DNA of 64,000 nt from Poriferisodalis sp965208555 (GCF_965208555.1 NZ_OZ242342.1:744001-808000); one strand, 5' to 3'; numbered from the stretch's first letter, positions 8,548 through 17,915 are shown. Made by a program: numbers and translations. Notes: a model not told the origin generated them from the sequence alone.

Positions 8548-9858
8548 GTGAGCACAGACTCGTACCACACCGCACCGGATCGGCTGGCTCCGCCGCCTCC
8601 TGGGTGCCCGGTGCACGAGAGCTGGTCGCCGCTCAGCGAGGAGTACCTGGCCGATCCGTACCCCATCGCTGCACGGCTGCGCGAGGACCACCCGGTCTTC
8701 TACGCCGCCGAGATGGGCCACGTCGTGGTGACGCGCATGGCCGACATCGAGGCGGTGTTCATGGATCCCGACACGTATGCCTCGTCCAACGTGCAGGACC
8801 CGATCTTCCCCCTGGCGCCCGAGGCAGCAGACGTGCTGTCGGCAGCCGACTACGACCCCCAGGCTGTCATGTCGAACCGTGCCGAGCCCGATCACGGGCG
8901 CATCCGGGTCCACACCCGGGCCGGTTTCTCGGTGCGGCGCTTGCGGACGCTCGAGGACTACATGCGCTCGCGGGCCACCGAGTTGATCGACGAGATGCTG
9001 GCCGGACCGGCCCCGGCCGAGTACGTGAAGGCGGTGGCGTTCCCGCTTCCAGCGGAGATCGTGTTCCGCTTCATCGGGTTCCCGGCCGACGACGACCTCA
9101 TGCTCAAGTCGTGGTGCGTGAACCGCAAGGCGTTCGCCTGGGGCAAGCCCACGGCCGCCGAGCAAGCCCACATGGCCGAGGGAATGCTGGCCTACTGGCG
9201 CTACTGCCGGGAGTTCGTGGCCGAACGCCACCGCAACCGCACCGACGACTTCTGCTCGGAACTGCTCGACGCGCACGATGCCGACCCGGATCCCGAAGGC
9301 GGCAGTGGTCTCAGCTACCGCGAGGTGGAGTCGATCATCTACGGGATCTCGTTCGCCGGTCACGACCCGGTCACGAACCTGCTGTGCAACACGCTGCGGT
9401 GCCTGCTGCCGCGGCGCGACCAGTGGGACGCCCTGTGCGCCGACCCCTCGCTCATCCCCACAGCGGTGGAGGAGACCCTGCGGTTCGACTCCAGCCAGGT
9501 GGCCTGGCGCCGCGTCACCACCCGAGACACCGAACTCGCCGGGATGCACCTGCCGAAGGGAACGCGGGTGTTCCTGAACTTCGCAGCGGCAAACCGGGAG
9601 CCCTGCGCGTTCGCCGACACCGAGCAGTACGACGTCGACGACTACGACTTCACCCGGCCCGACCCGCATCGCCACATCAGTTTCGGCAAGGGCATCCACT
9701 TCTGCCTGGGGGCCAACCTGGCGCGTATGGAGGCCCGGATCGCCCTCGAGATCCTGACTCAGGTGGTGCCGTCGCTGCGGCTGCCGCCGCAGGACTACCA
9801 GACGTTCCCCAACATCACCTTCCGGGGCCCCGAGGAGCTCTGGCTGGATTGGGACTGA
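8548..9858 (+). CDS. Cytochrome P450
   Basis: This is a soluble bacterial P450 of 436 residues. It has the I-helix motif FAGHDPVTN (the acid-alcohol pair region, with Asp-Pro rather than the common Glu-Thr), the K-helix ExxR in EETLRFDSS and the heme-thiolate loop FGKGIHFCLG. The GTG at 8548 is preferred over an in-frame TTG at 8503, because AGGGGGA ends seven bases before it and the intervening residues are not P450-like. No ferredoxin or ferredoxin reductase partner is adjacent. The substrate cannot be predicted. It follows the tRNA gene and converges with a PrpF-like gene 32 bases downstream. Confidence 0.93.
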   Translation: MSTDSYHTAPDRLAPPPPGCPVHESWSPLSEEYLADPYPIAARLREDHPVFYAAEMGHVVVTRMADIEAVFMDPDTYASSNVQDPIFPLAPEAADVLSAADYDPQAVMSNRAEPDHGRIRVHTRAGFSVRRLRTLEDYMRSRATELIDEMLAGPAPAEYVKAVAFPLPAEIVFRFIGFPADDDLMLKSWCVNRKAFAWGKPTAAEQAHMAEGMLAYWRYCREFVAERHRNRTDDFCSELLDAHDADPDPEGGSGLSYREVESIIYGISFAGHDPVTNLLCNTLRCLLPRRDQWDALCADPSLIPTAVEETLRFDSSQVAWRRVTTRDTELAGMHLPKGTRVFLNFAAANREPCAFADTEQYDVDDYDFTRPDPHRHISFGKGIHFCLGANLARMEARIALEILTQVVPSLRLPPQDYQTFPNITFRGPEELWLDWD

Positions 9859-9890
9859 GCAGCCCGGCGGCCGTCCCGCCGATCAACCCG

Positions 9891-11039
9891 TCAGCCCGAC
9901 CACACCTGCGCAGGCACGTGGACCGTGCCGGACATGATCTTGCGGGCAGTGCGGGTGACCCCGCCTGAGACGATCCGCACGCCATCGCCTGCGTGCTCGA
10001 TGGCCAGCGCGACCGCGAGCGAGCCGCTCCGGTGCTCGATCTGCACGTCGATCAGCTCGGCACCATCGGCAACCTCGCCGTCATCGCCTCCGTGGGCGCG
10101 CCCGGCCGGCGGAGTGGCCAGCGATGCCGCCACGGCACCGGGAACCACGCACGCCGATGCCACGCAGATGCCGCCCGATACCGCGTGGGCAGGGTGGCAT
10201 TGGGTGGGCGTGAAGTAGCGAGAGGTGATCGTGCCGCCGTCTCGGGCGGCCGACAGCAAGCCGAACTTGGGCACCACGCTGCGGGACACGTCGCCGAGGC
10301 CCATGCGCTGGCCGGCTTCGCGGCGGATGGCTTCCATCGCGGCCATGAATCCGGCGTCGGCTTCGAGCTCGGCGGGGGTCTCGTGACCCGACTTGCCCAG
10401 ATCGGCAGCTCGCACCATCACCATCGGCATGGCCACGTCGATGAGCGTGGCCTCGACGTCGACGCCGCCGGCGCTGATTGCCTCGCTTGCGCAACCGGTC
10501 GGCAGCATCGAGCCGGTCACTGCACCCTCGATGCCGCGGAACCGCAATTCCACGGGTGCCGCCGTGCCGTCGACGCCGTCGATCTCGCAGTCGCCGTCAT
10601 AGGTCAGCTCGCCGCCGGGGGTGCAGCAGACCACGTCGATGAAACTGTCAGTGTTGACGTTGCGCACCACCAGCGAGGTGGTCGGATCCCCTGCGCGGAC
10701 CAGCCCATGCTCGATGGCGAACGGGCCGACGCCGACCAGCATGTTCCCGCAGGTGGGCTTGGTGTCCACCGTGCCCCAGACCGGGTCGACCTGGGCGAAC
10801 AGGTAGTCCACGTCGGCATCGGGATGCGACGACGGTCCCACCACGGCCACCTTGCTAGTCACTGTCGTGCCGCCGCCCAGCCCGTCGATCTGGCGACCCG
10901 TCGGGCTGCCCATGACCGCGGCCAGCACGGCATCGCGCTGCGCCGGATCGCCGGGCAGGTCCTGAGCGGCGAAGAACGGCCCCCGTGACGTGCCGCCCCG
11001 CATCAGCACGCACGGAATCGCTCGCTGCCCAGTGGTCAC
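9891..11039 (-). CDS. PrpF/GalD-family isomerase, second paralogue
   Basis: A 382-residue PrpF-like protein, clearly paralogous to the tautomerase at 3596-4684. It has MRGGTSRGPFF, IDGLGG, Lys63 in TSK and Cys97 in TCGN, keeping the same 34-residue Lys-Cys spacing. Members isomerise unsaturated tricarboxylates such as aconitate, 4-oxalomesaconate or methylaconitate. This copy carries an insertion near residues 320-340 (APPAGRAHGGDDGEVADG) absent from the first. It lies outside the lig run, between a P450 and trpB2, and no 2-methylcitrate pathway genes are adjacent. It could act on 4-oxalomesaconate, trans-aconitate or methylaconitate; the sequence does not decide. Confidence 0.8.
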   Translation of the reverse strand: MTTGQRAIPCVLMRGGTSRGPFFAAQDLPGDPAQRDAVLAAVMGSPTGRQIDGLGGGTTVTSKVAVVGPSSHPDADVDYLFAQVDPVWGTVDTKPTCGNMLVGVGPFAIEHGLVRAGDPTTSLVVRNVNTDSFIDVVCCTPGGELTYDGDCEIDGVDGTAAPVELRFRGIEGAVTGSMLPTGCASEAISAGGVDVEATLIDVAMPMVMVRAADLGKSGHETPAELEADAGFMAAMEAIRREAGQRMGLGDVSRSVVPKFGLLSAARDGGTITSRYFTPTQCHPAHAVSGGICVASACVVPGAVAASLATPPAGRAHGGDDGEVADGAELIDVQIEHRSGSLAVALAIEHAGDGVRIVSGGVTRTARKIMSGTVHVPAQVWSG

Positions 11040-11113
11040 CGTCTCAGCCTGCCACCCCTAGGGCAGCAGTCGACCGGCAACAGCCGGTGTGCTCGATTGT
11101 TCGTGAACGTCGC

Positions 11114-12490
11114 TCAGCCGACGGCGGGGATGCCGGCCATCGCCTCGGCGATGGCTTCATCGCTCAGGTCCACATCGGAGAGGGCACCCGAGAGGTACGC
11201 CTCATAGGCCGGCAGGTCCAGGTGGCCGTGGCCGCACATGGCGGTCAAAATCGTGCGCTCGGTGCCGGCCTGCTTCGCCGCTTCGGCCTCGCGCAGCGCG
11301 GCGGCCAGGGCATGCGTGGGCTCGGGCGCCGGCACGATGCCCTCGTTGCGTGCGAACTGGATCGCCGCCGCGAAGCACTCCTCCTGCGGGATGGCCAGCG
11401 CCTCCACGAGACCGAGCTCGTAGATGTGCGACAGCAGCGGCGACATGCCGTGATAACGCAACCCTCCGGCGTGGATCGGCTGCGGGATGAAGCTGTGCCC
11501 CAACGTGTGCATCTTCAGCAGCGGCGTCATCATGCCGTGATCGCCGAAGTCGTAGCGGTACTCGCCCCGGGTGAACGTGGGGCAGGCAGCCGGCTCGATG
11601 CAGCGAATGGTCGGGTCCATCCGGCCAGCCAGCTTCTCGCGCAGGAACGGCAGCGCCAGCCCGGCGAAGTTCGAGCCGCCGCCGGTGCAGCCCACGATCA
11701 CATCGGGCGTCTCGCCCACCTTCGCGAGCTGCAGCAGCGCTTCCTCGCCGATGACCGTCTGGTGCATGAGCACGTGGTTCAGCACACTGCCGAGCGAATA
11801 GCGGGCGTTCGGGTCAGCGGCCGCTGTGGCAACCGCCTCCGAGATCGCCACGCCCAACGAGCCGGGATGATCTGGATCCTCTGCCAGCAGCGAGCGTCCG
11901 TACTCGGTTGCCTCCGACGGGCTGGAGTGCACCCGGGCGCCCCAGATCTCCATCATCGTCTTGCGGTAGGGCTTCTGGCGGTACGAGGCCGCCACCTGCC
12001 ACACCTCGCACTCGATGCCGTACTGCGCCGTCGCGAACGCCAGCGCCGAGCCCCACTGCCCCGCACCTGTCTCGGTGGTGAGCTTGGTGACGCCCTCGGT
12101 GTGGTTGTAGAAGGCCTGCGGCACGGCGGTATTCGGCTTGTGCGAGCCTGCCGGGCTGACGCCCTCGTACTTGAAGTAGATCTTGGCGGGCGTGTCGAGC
12201 GCAGCTTCGAGCCGGCGGGCCCGGTACAGCGGGCTCGGCCGCCACAGCCGGTACACGTCCAGCACGCCGCCAGGGATGTCGATGTAGGACTCGCCGCTGA
12301 CCTCCTGCAGGATCAGCCCCATCGGGAACAGCGGGGCGAGGTCATCGGGCCCGATCGGCTCGAGCGTGCCCGGATGCAAGGGCGGCGGAGGCGGTGCCGG
12401 AAGATCCGGCACGACGTTGTACCACTGGGTGGGCATCTCGGATTCGTCCAGAACGACCTTGGTCGGGCCGTCGCTGCGGTCAGTGCTCAT
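11114..12490 (-). CDS. TrpB2-type tryptophan synthase beta-like protein
   Basis: This PLP-dependent enzyme has 458 residues, the length of the TrpB2 branch rather than canonical TrpB1 (about 400). Typical TrpB2 blocks are PLHPGTLEPIGPDDL, YRLWRPSPLYRARRLE, the PLP-lysine motif GSHKPNTA, TTETGAGQWGSALA and the phosphate loop GCTGGGSNF. It would condense indole with serine, or work on O-phosphoserine-like substrates as suggested for TrpB2. No trpA or other trp gene is nearby. The start ATG at 12490 has GGGAAGGAA upstream; the frame stays open beyond it, but only with low-complexity shadow. It is divergent from the LLM oxidoreductase across 143 bases. Confidence 0.88.
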   Translation of the reverse strand: MSTDRSDGPTKVVLDESEMPTQWYNVVPDLPAPPPPPLHPGTLEPIGPDDLAPLFPMGLILQEVSGESYIDIPGGVLDVYRLWRPSPLYRARRLEAALDTPAKIYFKYEGVSPAGSHKPNTAVPQAFYNHTEGVTKLTTETGAGQWGSALAFATAQYGIECEVWQVAASYRQKPYRKTMMEIWGARVHSSPSEATEYGRSLLAEDPDHPGSLGVAISEAVATAAADPNARYSLGSVLNHVLMHQTVIGEEALLQLAKVGETPDVIVGCTGGGSNFAGLALPFLREKLAGRMDPTIRCIEPAACPTFTRGEYRYDFGDHGMMTPLLKMHTLGHSFIPQPIHAGGLRYHGMSPLLSHIYELGLVEALAIPQEECFAAAIQFARNEGIVPAPEPTHALAAALREAEAAKQAGTERTILTAMCGHGHLDLPAYEAYLSGALSDVDLSDEAIAEAMAGIPAVG

Positions 12491-12633
12491 GGCGTGTTCC
12501 TTCCCGTCCGCCTGCCAATCGTGCGGCCTGCGACCGCGTGCGCGCGGACTGTACCCGCAAGCTGAGAATCGTCTGGCCCCCAGCGCCCATACTGGGCACT
12601 CCCGCATTTCCGCGAACAACAAGGCGGCGTGAC

Positions 12634-13686
12634 ATGAAGCTTGCAACCGGAGTCGGCTACTGGGCGGCTGGTCCGCCGCCGGATGCGTTGGAGACGCTGC
12701 AGCTCGCCGAGCAGCTCGGCTTTCACTCGTTCTGGACCGCTGAGGCCTACGGCTCGGACGCCCTGACGCCGCTGGCGTGGTGGGGCAGCCACACCGAACG
12801 CATCGGCCTCGGCACCGGGATCATCCAGATCTCCGCACGCACGCCAGCCGCAGTCGGCATGGCGGCGATCACGATGGACCACCTCAGCGGCGGCCGCTTC
12901 ATCCTGGGCCTCGGCGTCAGCGGCCCCCAGGTGGTCGAAGGCTGGTACGGCCAGCCCTATCCCCGCCCGCTGGCCCGCACCCGGGAGTACATCGAGATCG
13001 TCCGAGCCATCCTCGAGCGCGACAAGCCCGTCAGCTTCAGCGGCGACCACTACCAGATGCCCTACCCGGGCGGCATGGGCCTCGGCAAGCCGCTCAAGTC
13101 CACCGTGCACCCGCTGCGAGCCGATGTGCCCATCTACCTAGGCGCCGAGGGACCCCGCAACGTGGCCCTCGCAGCCGAGCTGTGCGAAGGCTGGCTGCCG
13201 CTGTTCTTCGCCCCCAAGGACAACCAGTTCTACGTGGATGCGCTGAACGCCGGCTTCGCGGCCGCAGGCAAGCCGCTGATCGGCGACGACGGCCGCATCC
13301 CCGCAGATGCCGACTTCGAGGTGGTGTGCCCGATGAGCGTCGTGCCCGACGACGACATCGAGCGCGCCGCAAACCGGATCCGCCCGATGCTGGCGCTGTA
13401 CATGGGCGGGATGGGCGCCCGCGACGCCAACTTCCACTACGACGTCTTCTGCCGGATGGGCTACCAGCACATCGCAGACGAGGTGCAGGACATGTACCTC
13501 ACCGGCCACAAGCAGGAAGCTGCCGGGACCATCCCCATCGAGCTGGTCGAGGAAGTCGCGCTCATCGGCCCGATGGACAAGATCGCGGCAGACCTGCGGC
13601 GCTGGGACGACACGGTGGTGACGGTGCTGCAGCTCTCAGGCCCGCCGACGCTGCTCGCGGCCATGGCCGAACTGGTCGCCAACTGA
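12634..13686 (+). CDS. LLM-class oxidoreductase, probably F420-dependent
   Basis: This 350-residue luciferase-like monooxygenase-fold protein shows the actinobacterial F420 pattern: GYWAAGPPPDALETLQLAEQ at the N-terminus, GLGTGIIQISARTPAAVGM, then ITMDHLSGGRFILGLGVSG. Members use F420 or FMN for oxidations, reductions or C-C cleavage of small molecules. The ATG at 12634 begins exactly at the first family-conserved residues, so upstream in-frame sequence is ignored. It leads a plus-strand run with an SDR, a sulfatase and a VOC protein (gaps of 60, 57 and 24 bases), probably a catabolic operon. Cofactor assignment is by family resemblance only. Confidence 0.86.
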   Translation: MKLATGVGYWAAGPPPDALETLQLAEQLGFHSFWTAEAYGSDALTPLAWWGSHTERIGLGTGIIQISARTPAAVGMAAITMDHLSGGRFILGLGVSGPQVVEGWYGQPYPRPLARTREYIEIVRAILERDKPVSFSGDHYQMPYPGGMGLGKPLKSTVHPLRADVPIYLGAEGPRNVALAAELCEGWLPLFFAPKDNQFYVDALNAGFAAAGKPLIGDDGRIPADADFEVVCPMSVVPDDDIERAANRIRPMLALYMGGMGARDANFHYDVFCRMGYQHIADEVQDMYLTGHKQEAAGTIPIELVEEVALIGPMDKIAADLRRWDDTVVTVLQLSGPPTLLAAMAELVAN

Positions 13687-13746
13687 GCGGGTGCAACAGT
13701 CCAGGGCACTGAACAGCACGCGGCGCTGATCGAAAGGCAGTCGAAC

Positions 13747-14505
13747 ATGGACCTGACAGGAAAGCTGGCCGTTGTCACCGGTGGTTCCGGCGACATCGGG
13801 CGCGCCATATGCGAAGCGCTGGCCGCGGCCGGCGCCGACGTGATCGTGACCTACGTGGGTGACCTCGAGCGCGCGAATACGAGTGCTGATCTGGTGCGCG
13901 CGGCCGGCCGTGCTGCCGATGTGCTGCAGCTCGATCAACGCGACGAGGCCTCCATCGACGACGCCGCGGCGGTCGTGGCTGAAGGGGGCCGCTGCGACGT
14001 GCTGGTCAACAACGCCGCGTGGAACATCGGCATCCCGTTTCGCAACCTCGAAACGCTGGACTCGGCCACGTGGGATCGTGTGCAGGAGACCAACCTGCGG
14101 GGGCCGTACCTGCTGACCCGGGCACTGGCGGAGCTGCTGCAGGCCGACGGCGGCGGCCGGGTCGTGAACATCGCCTCGGTCGGCGGGTTGTTCCCCGGCT
14201 CTAGCAGCATCGCCTACAGCTGCTCGAAAGCGGCACTCATCCACCTCACCCACTGCCTGGCCGTGGCAATGTCCCCGGGGGTCACCGTCAACTGCGTGGC
14301 ACCGGGACTGGTGGAAGGCACCCGCATGGCGGCGCGCCTGCCCGACGAGATCTCCGAAGGAGCTCGCCGAGGCGCGTTGCTCGGCCAGGTGGGCAGCCCG
14401 ATCGACATCGCCAACGCCACCGTGATGCTGTGCGAGGCCGAGTCCATCACCGGCCAGACCGTGGTGGTGGACGGCGGCAACCCGGCAGCCATGAACTTCG
14501 GCTGA
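13747..14505 (+). CDS. Short-chain dehydrogenase/reductase
   Basis: A classical SDR of 252 residues with TGGSGDIG (11-18), NNAA, a serine in NIASVGG and the YSCSK catalytic pair, ending in the family-typical GQTVVVDGGNP. It is NAD(P)-dependent and cytoplasmic. It follows the LLM oxidoreductase by 60 bases and precedes the sulfatase by 57 bases on the same strand. It could oxidise a sugar or alcohol freed by the sulfatase, but the substrate is not determined. FabG is a less likely alternative because no fatty-acid genes are adjacent. Confidence 0.86.
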   Translation: MDLTGKLAVVTGGSGDIGRAICEALAAAGADVIVTYVGDLERANTSADLVRAAGRAADVLQLDQRDEASIDDAAAVVAEGGRCDVLVNNAAWNIGIPFRNLETLDSATWDRVQETNLRGPYLLTRALAELLQADGGGRVVNIASVGGLFPGSSSIAYSCSKAALIHLTHCLAVAMSPGVTVNCVAPGLVEGTRMAARLPDEISEGARRGALLGQVGSPIDIANATVMLCEAESITGQTVVVDGGNPAAMNFG

Positions 14506-14562
14506 GCCGATCCGAACATCCCCAGCCACACCTCTTCGCCACACCATCGACGGGAATTCGCC

Positions 14563-16149
14563 ATGACCGCTCGCGCAAACGGCGCTGCATCGCAGCCCAA
14601 TGTGCTGTTCATCATCACCGACCAGCAGCGGGCCGATCACACCGGCTTCGGCGGCAACGAAGTCGTCCGCACGCCCAACCTCGACGCGCTCGCAGCGCGG
14701 GGGATGGTGTTCGACAACGCCTGGGTGGCGAACCCGGTCTGCATGCCCAACCGCTCCACGATCATGACGGGGCGCATGCCCAGCGCTCACGGCGTGGTCT
14801 TCAACGACCGGTCGCTGGAGCCCGGCGCCAACACCCACGTCCGCCAGTTCCGCCAGGCGGGCTACCGCACAGCGCTCATCGGCAAGTCCCACCTGCAGCA
14901 CGGCATGTCCCGCAATGCAGTGTTCCCGTCCGGCCTGTCCGAACCCGCCATCGATGACTATTGGCCTTCAGGCTGGGACACGCTGGAGCACGCCGAGCGC
15001 TACCTCGACAGTGCGCCGGAGTTTCCCGACAGCTTCTACGGGTTCTCCCAGGTCGAGCTGTCCATCGACCACGGCGCACGTGTCAGCGGCCACCACCTGC
15101 TGTGGGCGCTGGACCGGGGCGGACGGCTCGAAGATCTCATGGTGCCCATGACCGCGGAGTCGCCCGCCCGGCGGCGATCGGATCGCTGGTGGCAGATCTA
15201 CCAACCGCCCTACGGCCCCGAGTTCCATTCCACGACATTTGTGACCGAGCGGACCGTCGCCTTCATCGAAGACTCCGCCAGCCGGGCCCAGCCGTGGCTG
15301 GCGTGGGCCTCATACCCAGACCCGCACCACCCCATGTCTCCTCCGGGCGAGTGGTTCGATCGCCACAGCCCCGATGACATGGACCTGCCGTCCAGCGTCG
15401 ACGACCCGCTGGACGGAGCCCCCCGCTACGTGCAGGCCATCAGCCGGCTCCACCCGGCCAGCCAGCGTCACTGGGTGACGCCCTGCGGGGTGGCCGGCGA
15501 CCGGCAGATGCTGCGAGAAGCGACAGCCGCCACCTACGGCATGATCGAGATGATCGACGACGGCATTGGCCAGATCCTGGCTGCCCTCGACCGGCTCGGC
15601 CAGGCAGACAACACGATCATCGTGTTCACCAGCGACCACGGCGACATGATGGGCGACCACGGGCTGATGCTGAAGGGCTTCCTGCACTACCGCGGCACGC
15701 TCGCGGTGCCATACGTGATCGTCGACCCCCGCCGTTCGCCGGGTCGCACCGAATCGCTGGCCGGCAGCATCGACCTCGGCCCCACGCTGATGGACCTGGC
15801 CGCGGTGCCCTCCTACGAGGGCATCGGGGGCAGAAGCCTCGTGCCGGTGCTGGACGACCCGTCGGCAACCGTGCGCGACGAGGTGCTCATCGAGGACGAC
15901 TTCCCGGGAGCGCTGTCCATGAAGGTGCTGACGCCGGTCAAGACCCGCACGCTGGTCACCTCAGACCTGCGGCTGACCCGGCACAGCGACGGCGCCGAGC
16001 AGCTGTTCGACACTGCGGGCGACCCGAGCGAGATCGCTCCCCTCGGCCGCAGCGACCCGGCCCGGCGAGCCGAGATGTACGAGCGACTGGCCGCCGCCAT
16101 GATGGAAGCCGACGACATCGCACGCGGCATGCCCGTGAGCACCGCCTGA
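14563..16149 (+). CDS. Type I (formylglycine) sulfatase
   Basis: This alkaline-phosphatase-superfamily sulfatase has 528 residues. The metal-binding start NVLFIITDQQRADHTG and the Cys-type sulfatase signature CMPNR (residues 60-64, followed by STIMTGR) are both present. Cys60 would be converted to formylglycine by a formylglycine-generating enzyme, which is not in the window. A second metal motif, FTSDHGDMMGDHGL, follows later. No signal peptide is visible, so it appears cytoplasmic and would act on an imported small sulfate ester. Choline- or glycan-sulfatase activity is possible. It lies in the LLM/SDR/VOC run, consistent with degradation of a sulfated organic compound. Confidence 0.9.
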   Translation: MTARANGAASQPNVLFIITDQQRADHTGFGGNEVVRTPNLDALAARGMVFDNAWVANPVCMPNRSTIMTGRMPSAHGVVFNDRSLEPGANTHVRQFRQAGYRTALIGKSHLQHGMSRNAVFPSGLSEPAIDDYWPSGWDTLEHAERYLDSAPEFPDSFYGFSQVELSIDHGARVSGHHLLWALDRGGRLEDLMVPMTAESPARRRSDRWWQIYQPPYGPEFHSTTFVTERTVAFIEDSASRAQPWLAWASYPDPHHPMSPPGEWFDRHSPDDMDLPSSVDDPLDGAPRYVQAISRLHPASQRHWVTPCGVAGDRQMLREATAATYGMIEMIDDGIGQILAALDRLGQADNTIIVFTSDHGDMMGDHGLMLKGFLHYRGTLAVPYVIVDPRRSPGRTESLAGSIDLGPTLMDLAAVPSYEGIGGRSLVPVLDDPSATVRDEVLIEDDFPGALSMKVLTPVKTRTLVTSDLRLTRHSDGAEQLFDTAGDPSEIAPLGRSDPARRAEMYERLAAAMMEADDIARGMPVSTA

Positions 16150-16173
16150 GCGGTCTGCGTAGCCTCACCCGCC

Positions 16174-17019
16174 ATGCCGACCGACAAGCTCGCCATGGAC
16201 CACGTGGCCGTGGTCAGCGAACGCGCCTGGGACAACGTGATCCGCTACAGCCGCGACCTGGGCGGTCGTTGGATCGGCGGCCCGGACAACGACCCGGCAT
16301 CGCAAGCCGGCGATGACTTCTACTTCTGCCAAGTGAGCTTCGACGGCGGGGCCAGGATCGAGATACTCGAGCCGATCGAGCACCCCGGCAGCGACTTCCT
16401 GCGCCGCTTCCTGGCACGCAACGGTCCGGGGCCGCACCACTTCACCTTCAAGACGCCGGACTTCGACGACACCGTCGGTGCGCTGCGCGCCGCCGGCTAC
16501 GAGGTGATCGGCGTCAACGAGTCGAATCCAGATTGGAAAGAGGCATTCCTGCATCCCAAGCAGAGCTGGGGCATCGTGATCCAGGTCGCGTGGGACGGAG
16601 GCGGGGGCTGGGACGACGCCCCGCCGCTGCCGCCCACCCGTCACGCGAGCACCACGAGGATCGCAACCGTCGTTCACCTGACGGCTGACGTGCAGGCCAC
16701 CGCCGCCATGTTCGAAGGACCGCTCGGCATGGAGCGGACCGACGAGTGGAAGGACCCCAACGTCGGCGCCGGCGTGGATCTGCAGTCAGGCCCGTGGAAC
16801 CTGAAGCTCATCCAGCCGACCGAGGCCAACTTGGCCCACTGGATGGGCAACCGCTCCGGCCGCCTGCAACTGCTGCACTTCCAGATCGACGATCCCGGCC
16901 TCGTGCCCGGCGCACAGCGGGTGGGCGTGTGCGGGGGCGGCGAGCCGCAGGACGCGATGTTCATCGTGCCGCCCGAGCACAATCTGGGCGTGCGCCTCCT
17001 GCTCACCGAACACGGCTGA
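16174..17019 (+). CDS. VOC-superfamily protein with two modules
   Basis: A 281-residue protein built from two vicinal-oxygen-chelate modules, about residues 5-135 and 165-278. The first begins MDHVAVVSERAWDNVIRYSRD with the later ligand region GPGPHHFTFKTPDF. The second begins TVVHLTADVQATAAMFEGPLG with LQLLHFQIDDP. Such pairs occur in glyoxalase-like and extradiol-dioxygenase-like enzymes that bind a divalent metal. It is the last gene of the 12634-17019 run, 24 bases after the sulfatase, and converges with the J-protein gene 6 bases away. The reaction is not assigned. Confidence 0.78.
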   Translation: MPTDKLAMDHVAVVSERAWDNVIRYSRDLGGRWIGGPDNDPASQAGDDFYFCQVSFDGGARIEILEPIEHPGSDFLRRFLARNGPGPHHFTFKTPDFDDTVGALRAAGYEVIGVNESNPDWKEAFLHPKQSWGIVIQVAWDGGGGWDDAPPLPPTRHASTTRIATVVHLTADVQATAAMFEGPLGMERTDEWKDPNVGAGVDLQSGPWNLKLIQPTEANLAHWMGNRSGRLQLLHFQIDDPGLVPGAQRVGVCGGGEPQDAMFIVPPEHNLGVRLLLTEHG

Positions 17020-17025
17020 CGGCGG

Positions 17026-17757
17026 TTACTCCGCGACGCGCGGCTCCCAGCGATCGACCGGCACCAGGCAGAGCCGGCGGCCCGCGATCGGTGCCGGGTG
17101 AATCACGGCATCGGGATGGCGACACCGGTCCCCAGGCGACATCGTGATGATCTGATCCAGCACGCCGTCGGACTGCGCCCGCTCGCAGTCGACCGTGCGC
17201 AGCGCGCCGTTGGGTGCCTGCCAGAAGCACTCCCCGACCTCCAGCGCCGCGACCCTGGACGGATCCTGGATGGTGTCGGCGGTCATGTACGCGCTGGCCA
17301 CGAAGATCACCACGCCGACGACGGCGATCGCCAGCCAGGGCAGCACCCGCACCACCAGCGCCGCGCTGCGATGACGCACCACGAAGCCGCCCGGCCCGCC
17401 AGGCTCCACAGTCGGGGCGTCGTCGAACCACGGGTCATCGGCCGCACTCTGACCGGTGCCAGCGCTGCCCGTAGGCGGGCTCGGTCCCGCAGGCGATGAC
17501 GGCTGAGGCGGTCGCGGCGCTGCAGCTGCGCGTTCCTCGTCGTAGGAGCGGCGCGACTCCGCTCGCCCCAGCACCCGCCACGCCTCGTTGACCGCCCGCA
17601 TGCGCCGATCCGAGCGCTCCGTCTGCTCCTGGTTGACATCGCCGCGCTGATCGGGATGATTGGCACGGGCCGCCCGGATCCATGCGCGACGTATCTCTGC
17701 CGCATCCGCGTCGGGGCGTACACCAAGCGCTGCGTAGTGATCGGGCAACTTGGCCAC
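17026..17757 (-). CDS. Membrane-anchored J-domain protein
   Basis: This 243-residue protein has an N-terminal J-domain (about residues 5-75) with the HPD motif at 34-36 that stimulates DnaK-type ATPases. A Pro/Ser/Ala-rich linker follows, then one transmembrane helix (about 134-158, containing WLAIAVVGVVIFVASAYM). The C-terminal ~85 residues carry paired cysteines (GECFWQ, VDCERAQ, DRCRHP, RLCLVP) typical of small actinobacterial extracytoplasmic domains. The J-domain would face the cytoplasm and the Cys-rich part the outside. The GTG at 17757 is preferred over an upstream ATG at 17802 because GGGAGG lies just before it. The partner and client are unknown. Confidence 0.8.
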   Translation of the reverse strand: MAKLPDHYAALGVRPDADAAEIRRAWIRAARANHPDQRGDVNQEQTERSDRRMRAVNEAWRVLGRAESRRSYDEERAAAAPRPPQPSSPAGPSPPTGSAGTGQSAADDPWFDDAPTVEPGGPGGFVVRHRSAALVVRVLPWLAIAVVGVVIFVASAYMTADTIQDPSRVAALEVGECFWQAPNGALRTVDCERAQSDGVLDQIITMSPGDRCRHPDAVIHPAPIAGRRLCLVPVDRWEPRVAE

Positions 17758-17915
17758 CGGCGGCCTCCCGCCCGCGACGCTACTGCTGCCCGTCAAGTGC
17801 AATGCCGCTGCGCCGCACCGGTGACCGGGACACCCAGCCCGGCCCCGCCAGAACGCCGTTCGCTAACGTCGCGTCCCGTTCACCCCGCAGTTCCCGACCA
17901 CGAGGCCGCATCGCC

